A DNA stretch of 19,263 nucleotides from DASTPP01 sp035762175 (GTDB taxonomy: Bacteria > Myxococcota_A > Polyangia > Polyangiales > Polyangiaceae), in assembly GCA_035762175.1 (NCBI GenBank), contig DASTPP010000280.1, positions 1 to 19,263 on the forward strand. Direction: 5' to 3'. The position numbers and the translations under genes were made by a program. A model generated the notes under the pieces. It saw only the letters and a list, made by a program, of their open reading frames with translations. It ran no database searches and was not told the origin of the DNA. Shown here in pieces: positions 15,701 to 19,263 of this stretch. Every line of letters starts with the position of its first letter. The stretch's first letter is position 1.

Positions 15701-18347
15701 CGGCCCGGGGCTCGCCGAGGCGCTGCGCGCCGAGGCCGACGCGACGAGCTCGGCGCTCGCCCGGGTCGGCGCGCTCTGGGAGGTGCTCAAGCTCGAAGAG
15801 CGCTCGGCCGGGGGCCCGGCCCCCGCGACGCTCGGGCGCCTCTACGACGAGGCGCCCGACGACAGCACGGTGGCCGAGGCGCTCGTGCGGGCGCTGCCGG
15901 CGTCGGCGAGCGAGACGGCGCCCGCGCCCGACCCGGGCCTGACGCACCGCGCGCTCGGGGCGATTCGCCGCCGCGTCGGGCGCACCGCCGACCCCTACGC
16001 CCGCGCGCTCCTGCTGCTCGAAGAGGGGCTGCTGCTCGAGCAGAGCGGCACCTCGCCCGAGGCGCGGCGCGCGGCGCTGGCGAGCTACCGCGACGCGCTC
16101 GAGCTCTGGCCGGAGAGCCTGGTGGCCGCGCGGGGCGTCGCCCGCATCGCCGAGCAGGTGGGCGACCGGCCCGCGCTCGCGCTCGCGCACCGCGCCCTCG
16201 CCGACGTGGTCGACGACCCGCGCGCGCGCGCCTGGCACCTCGTGCGCGCCGCGGCCGTCGCCGCCGAGGGGCACGACACCGCCTCGCACCGGCGCGCGCG
16301 CGAGCTCTACGAGGCGGCCCTGCGCGCCGACCCCGACTGCGCGCCGGCCGCCGCCGCGCTCGCCACGCTGCTCGCCAACGACCTGCCGCGCCTGCTCGAG
16401 CGCTTCGGCGAGGCGCTCGAGAAGGCGCGCGACCAGGCCCAGGTCGCCCTGCTCGGCAAGGCCGTCGGCCGCGCCGTGCTCGACCTGCAGAACGCCTCGC
16501 CCGGGCCCGACGCGCCCCCGCCCGACCCGTCGATCGGCATCACGGCGGTGCAGCGGGTGCTGCGCGACGCGCCGCGCGACGTCGAGGCCCTCTTGCTCTG
16601 CGCCCAGCTCCTGGGCGTCGCGCGCCTCTACCCGGCCGCGCGCGACCTGCTCGCCCGCGCCGCCGACGCGGCGCCCGACGTGCAGACGCGCCTGTCGGCC
16701 TACTTCGAGCTCGCCGGCCTCTTCCACGGCCCGCTCGCCGACCTCGCCGAGGCGCAGGCGACGCTGCGCTCGCTGCTCGCCATCGACCCGACCAACCGGC
16801 GCGCGCTCGAGTGGCTCTTCACCATCGGCGTCGAGCGGGGCGACCGGCCCCTCGCCGTGCAGGCCCTCGAGCGGCTCGTCGGCGCGACGACCGAGGTGCC
16901 GTCCAAGGTCGAGCTGCTCTTGCGCCTGGCCGAGACGTACCGCGAGGGCAACGACACCGCCGGCGCCGTGCGCGCGCTCGCCGAGGCCGTGGTGCTCTCG
17001 CCCGCCGACGACCAGGCCTGGAAGACCCTCGGCCAGCTCTTCCGCATGGAGTCGGCCGAGGGCGCCGCCGCCTACGCGGGCGCCATCGAGCACCTGCTGC
17101 GCCTGGCCGAGGGGCGGCAGGTGCCCGTCGAGCCCCGCTGGCTGACCACGCTCGGGCTGCTCGAGGCGACGGTCTTGCAGCGCGGCAACGACGCCATCGC
17201 CCACCTGCGCCGCGCCGTCGCCCTGCCCGGCGCCCTGCCCGACACGCGCGTCGCGCTCGGCCGCGGCCTCGAGGTCACCGGCCGCAACGCCGAGGCCGTC
17301 GCGACGCTGCGCGACGTGCTCACGACCGACCGCGGCACCTTCGCCCGCATCCGCTACCTCGGCACCGCGCTCGCCTCGCTCGAGGCCGCGCTCGCCAAGG
17401 ACGGCCGCGCCGAAGAGCGCGCCGCCGTCGAAGAGGTGCGCATGAGCCTCGGGCAGACGCCGCCCGAGCGCGCCGAGCGCGTGCGCGCCCGCCGCGGCCT
17501 GCCCCCCCTGCCGCCGCCGCCCGCCTTCTCGAACGAAGACCTGACGCGCGTGCTCGCCAACGACGCGCTGAGCCCCCTCGTCGAGGTCGCCCTCGCCATC
17601 GCCCCGCTCTCGGGCAAGCTCCTGCGCTTCGACCTCACCTCGCTCGGCCTGAGCGCCCGCGACCGGCTCGGCCCCCGCGACGGCCACCCGCTGCGCCAGC
17701 TCGCCGACCGCATCGCGCGCGCCTACGGCATCGAGGCCTTCGAGCTCTTCCTCGCCCCGAGCTGGTCGGGGCCGCTGCGCCTCGTGCCCGGCGAGCAGGC
17801 GACCCTCGTCGCCCCCGCCCCCCTCGCCGAGGCCCCCGAGATGGAGCAGGCCTTCGCCGTCGCCCACGTCTTCGCCCGCTCGCTGCTCGGCATGGTCTGG
17901 CTCGACAACGTGCAGCTCGACGCGCTCGACGGGCTCTTCCTCGCCGCCGTGCGCTCGGTGCAGCCCGCCTTCGGCGCCGGCGACGTCAGCCCCCTGCGCG
18001 AGCGCAACACCGGCGCCTTCGCCGCCGCCCTGCCCCGCCTGCTCGGCCGCCGCCACCGCAAGGCCCTCGACGAGGCGGCCATGCGCCTGCCGGCCGCCTT
18101 CGACACGCGCGCCTTCGCCGCCGGCGTGCGCGCGAGCGAGCACCGCCTCGCGCACCTGCTCACCGGCGCCATCGTCTCGGCCGTCGACTACGTGCGCCGC
18201 CACGACCGCGATCTCGACCGCGCCCAGGCCGAGCCCTCGCTCCTGCTCGAGCACTCGCTCATCAACGACCTTTTGCGCTACGTCCTGAGCGCCGAGGCGC
18301 ACGCCGAGCGGCAGCGCCTCGGCACCTCCTGGACCGCGCCGACCTGA
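12744..18347 (+). CDS. Giant TPR-repeat protein with Pro-rich head and separate C-terminal domain
   Basis: This is an 1867-residue protein of unknown specific function. Residues 1 to about 165 are disordered and rich in Pro, Ser and Ala (SPPPKASSSPPK, VKPPPPP, RPPPLPPSGRP). From about 170 to 1570 there are long runs of Ala/Leu/Arg-rich helical pairs of TPR type, for example YELRARAQRLGPRD, RAAYVAALRVEPAHGAAL and AIEELEKILALDPSRR, with the small-residue and Pro pattern of TPRs. A short Pro linker near 1586-1595 leads to a C-terminal globular domain of about 270 residues (LSPLVEVALAIAPLSGKLL, then YGIEAFELFLAP, then AVAHVFARSLLG). That part resembles a domain that ends other large myxobacterial TPR proteins; no catalytic motif is visible. 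No signal peptide or membrane helix is seen, so it is probably a cytoplasmic scaffold. A GTG start is chosen because it directly follows the -10 box; an ATG at 12844 is the alternative. Strand base bias reverses along the gene. Confidence 0.85.
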   Translation: MAGESERDKKGGAAGAKPAHTPVPGSEAEVSPSMFIEVEPETGLPKRQPSSPPPKASSSPPKARPDAEAPMVALEPLPSPTVPGAPRTASLPPVKPPPPPAASRRVSVSGRATPSLPVGAPFAPTVRFGEARESRPPPLPPSGRPVTGPGSSPREPAARPSEAPASQEGAALAYELRARAQRLGPRDAMAAARAYVELGLFEERGLGDRRAARRSYEAARELAGGFAPALERGRRVLERRAEATQALALLDEEIGLSPDARRADLLAERARLCEWLGRYPDARAAYVAALRVEPAHGAALRGLEAVLRRDASRAADGGAELGAHLERMAEAYGPGEGGAGGDRTLAAWLLVERAWLLARSAESAAEASASLARAVGLEPLPGPVRDALTRHCLQRGDLAGLVATWTAEANAEADDGRAARLLYLASRLLIDRLRQPGEAAALLGRAGARAAVTSPIARRIALELVRLHEAGGKPEQAAAARQQLVALLTDEAAVAHEHARLSDLYEAVGDGERAAQHARRALAESPGDPSLRERLDRVLARLGRHDERASLWAARGHAEGPPGPRVAALVRAAEIAERQLRRRDEALTHLRAAWLLSPDDAEVFDALSALLTPPERDPEADARGVKARLDLYRRAAAAATDPARRIGLLEKAVSIWEDELCQPGRAIEELEKILALDPSRRSAVLALERNARRAGDARALVGALRREAELSSDLALRRGLLVRAARLTAEALNDADGAFALLDQAGRVEGERPDVLRARADLSARAGRYDDARRALVALVPAAEGPAEAFALWVEVARLDEQRRKRPEDAVEAYKQAAVARPGHPLPRQELARLLYELGRPGALAAALAELAAEVKAPAEAASLLVRAAEIHEFALGDDEAALAVLERADGLEGQGEGGDPAIVEGLERLLVRRGARVELVRVYNRWLNRSPGPGWAPRLRLGLAAALLDHDPRQAAEALAPTLAASPRHLPSLRVFALALRALDGGPGLAEALRAEADATSSALARVGALWEVLKLEERSAGGPAPATLGRLYDEAPDDSTVAEALVRALPASASETAPAPDPGLTHRALGAIRRRVGRTADPYARALLLLEEGLLLEQSGTSPEARRAALASYRDALELWPESLVAARGVARIAEQVGDRPALALAHRALADVVDDPRARAWHLVRAAAVAAEGHDTASHRRARELYEAALRADPDCAPAAAALATLLANDLPRLLERFGEALEKARDQAQVALLGKAVGRAVLDLQNASPGPDAPPPDPSIGITAVQRVLRDAPRDVEALLLCAQLLGVARLYPAARDLLARAADAAPDVQTRLSAYFELAGLFHGPLADLAEAQATLRSLLAIDPTNRRALEWLFTIGVERGDRPLAVQALERLVGATTEVPSKVELLLRLAETYREGNDTAGAVRALAEAVVLSPADDQAWKTLGQLFRMESAEGAAAYAGAIEHLLRLAEGRQVPVEPRWLTTLGLLEATVLQRGNDAIAHLRRAVALPGALPDTRVALGRGLEVTGRNAEAVATLRDVLTTDRGTFARIRYLGTALASLEAALAKDGRAEERAAVEEVRMSLGQTPPERAERVRARRGLPPLPPPPAFSNEDLTRVLANDALSPLVEVALAIAPLSGKLLRFDLTSLGLSARDRLGPRDGHPLRQLADRIARAYGIEAFELFLAPSWSGPLRLVPGEQATLVAPAPLAEAPEMEQAFAVAHVFARSLLGMVWLDNVQLDALDGLFLAAVRSVQPAFGAGDVSPLRERNTGAFAAALPRLLGRRHRKALDEAAMRLPAAFDTRAFAAGVRASEHRLAHLLTGAIVSAVDYVRRHDRDLDRAQAEPSLLLEHSLINDLLRYVLSAEAHAERQRLGTSWTAPT

Positions 18348-18375
18348 CGCCGCGCCCCGACCGCCACCGGGCCCG

Positions 18376-18449
18376 CGCCGGCGCCGGCGGGGCGGGCGGC
18401 GCCGCGCGCGGGGCGCCCGGCCGGGGCAAAGCCCGTGACGGGGCGCCCG
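18376..18449. repeat. Palindromes and an 11-bp direct repeat upstream of the fasciclin gene
   Basis: CGCCGGCGCCGGCG (18376-18389) is a perfect 14-bp palindrome, 29 bases after the TPR stop. CGGGGCGCCCG occurs at 18409-18419 and again at 18439-18449, exactly 30 bases apart, each with a GGGCGCCC palindromic core. The second copy overlaps the -35 box and spacer of the putative fasciclin promoter, so the pair could bind a regulator on one face of the helix. Confidence 0.45.
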
Positions 18450-18463
18450 CCGGGCGTTAGTCT
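18435..18463 (+). promoter_or_regulatory. Putative promoter of the fasciclin lipoprotein gene
   Basis: GTGACG (18435-18440) and TAGTCT (18458-18463) are 17 bases apart. The ATG lies 92 bases after the -10 box, giving a leader of about 85 bases that contains a clear ribosome binding site. Confidence 0.45.
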
Positions 18464-18540
18464 CGGCCCTCTCAGGCCGGCGCCCCGACCGCGGGCGCCG
18501 CAGAGCGTTCGTCGCCCCGCCCGCCGGGGCCGACCCGCAC

Positions 18541-18545
18541 GGAGG
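18541..18545 (+). promoter_or_regulatory. Ribosome binding site of the fasciclin gene
   Basis: GGAGG is separated by 10 bases from the ATG at 18556, where a signal peptide begins. This fixes the start. Confidence 0.65.
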
Positions 18546-18555
18546 CACCTCGCCC

Positions 18556-19263
18556 ATGAAACGAACCTTCGCCCCGCTCCTGGCCCTCCTCTCCGCCCTG
18601 GCCGTCTCGGCCGCGTACAGCTGCGGCGGCGACGACGACGACGACGGCGCCGCGGCCGGCGCGGGCGGCGCGGGCGGCGCGGGCGGCACCGGCGGCGCGG
18701 GCGGCACCGGCGGCGGCGGCCCCATCAGCGAGCTCATCGGCCGCCTGATGGCGAACGACCCCGACCTCGACGAGCTCGAAGACGTCTTCCGGAACACCGA
18801 CGTGACCACCCAGGCGATCATCTCGGCCTCGGTGGCGACGCTCTTCGCCCCGCGCAACGAGGCGTTCACCTCGCTCGGCTCGGGCTGCACGCTGGCGCTG
18901 ACCCAAGACGCGGCGCTCGCCAGTCAGATCTTCCGCTACCACGTGCTGCAATCGAGCCTCGTCTCGAACGATCTCGAGAGCGGGCAGACGACCGACCGGC
19001 CCACCCACCTCGAGGGCGCCACCCTGCGCGTCACCAAGGGCGCCGACGCGCTCGCGAGCGTCAACGACGGCGACGCCGCGATCGTGCAGGCTGACATCAT
19101 CGCGGGCAACGGCGCCATCCACAAGATCGACAAGGTGCTCGTGCCCCCCGGGGTCCGGCTGCCGGCGGCCTGCCAGCGCGGCGGCGCGGGCGGCGCGGGC
19201 GGCGCGGGCGGCCAGGGCGGCGCGGCGGGCGCGGCGGGTCAGGGCGGCGCGGCCGCCGGCGCG
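18556..19263 (+). CDS. Fasciclin (FAS1) domain lipoprotein, 5' part (runs off the right edge)
   Basis: This is a secreted protein with a cell-adhesion type FAS1 domain. 236 codons are visible and no stop is reached. A basic MKR and a hydrophobic stretch form a signal peptide; Cys23 in AAYSC is a plausible though imperfect lipobox, followed by GG and five Asp (26-30). A Gly/Ala/Thr linker fills 31-55. The FAS1 domain runs from about 57 to 200, with its H1 box TLFAPRNEAFTSL, the YHVL motif, and the H2 end ADIIAGNGAIHKIDKVLVP (Asn185, His189). Cys109 and Cys206 could form a disulphide. After 209 a second Gly/Ala/Gln-rich tract begins and continues to the edge, so more domains may follow. A surface matrix or adhesion role is the usual inference for the family. 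It has its own putative promoter, 208 bases after the TPR gene. Confidence 0.88.
   Translation, partial: MKRTFAPLLALLSALAVSAAYSCGGDDDDDGAAAGAGGAGGAGGTGGAGGTGGGGPISELIGRLMANDPDLDELEDVFRNTDVTTQAIISASVATLFAPRNEAFTSLGSGCTLALTQDAALASQIFRYHVLQSSLVSNDLESGQTTDRPTHLEGATLRVTKGADALASVNDGDAAIVQADIIAGNGAIHKIDKVLVPPGVRLPAACQRGGAGGAGGAGGQGGAAGAAGQGGAAAGA
18658..18720 (+). repeat. GGC-rich 9-base tandem repeat coding a Gly linker
   Basis: Units of the GGCGCGGGC kind repeat in frame and encode GAG, GGA and GGT triplets. A similar tract starts at 19180 and reaches the window edge. Such tracts are prone to copy-number change, so linker length may vary between strains. Confidence 0.7.

Noticed and set aside
10722..18890. 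A continuous 8.2-kb minus-strand open frame, and a 4.5-kb plus-strand one at 4286-8827 opposite the kinase
   Set aside because: Both are antisense shadows caused by extreme GC content, where stops are rare in alternate frames. Their translations are Arg/Ala/Gly/Pro low-complexity without domains, and the opposite strands encode recognisable proteins with intact motifs.

Overview
The window reads as chromosomal DNA of a very GC-rich member of the Myxococcota, most likely of the Polyangia type. The reasons are third codon positions that are almost always G or C, a Ser/Thr kinase fused to an ATPase and TPR repeats, a giant TPR protein with a Pro-rich head, and lipoproteins with Gly/Ala-rich linkers. 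There is no phage, insertion sequence, CRISPR array, rRNA or tRNA that I can support. The taxon is inferred from gene style, not from a marker gene.

Layout. Positions 1-454 (minus) hold the 5' part of a short-chain dehydrogenase that runs off the left edge. Divergent to it are the two enzymes of the threonine dehydrogenase route, tdh (597-1628) and kbl (1708-2892), which together turn threonine into glycine and acetyl-CoA. A strong GC hairpin sits between them. Next is a cyclopropane-fatty-acid-synthase-like methyltransferase (3073-4191) with altered active-site residues. It converges on a haloalkane dehalogenase of the HLD-I type (4232-5134, minus). Upstream of that on the same strand is a 1148-residue kinase-ATPase-TPR signalling protein (5252-8698, minus). 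A 3' scrap of a beta-propeller-type gene (8875-9048) lies between the kinase and a small cyclic-nucleotide-binding protein (9050-9604, minus).

On the plus strand from 9746 come an ArsA/Get3-like ATPase with an odd switch I, a lipoprotein gamma-glutamyltransferase (10737-12521), a 1867-residue TPR protein (12744-18347) and a fasciclin-domain lipoprotein that runs off the right edge (18556 onward).

Apart from tdh/kbl, the genes look like separate transcription units and not one operon. Several intergenic gaps carry a TTGCSG...17-18...TANNNT promoter or at least a TAGNNT -10 box. In four cases the -10 box lies only 6-10 bases before the start codon with no Shine-Dalgarno, which suggests leaderless mRNAs. 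I do not see one coherent new multi-gene system. The items most worth checking are the altered CFA-like enzyme, the leaderless promoter pattern, the kinase insert, the ArsA-like switch I, the propeller remnant, and the reversal of G/C strand bias inside the giant TPR gene.
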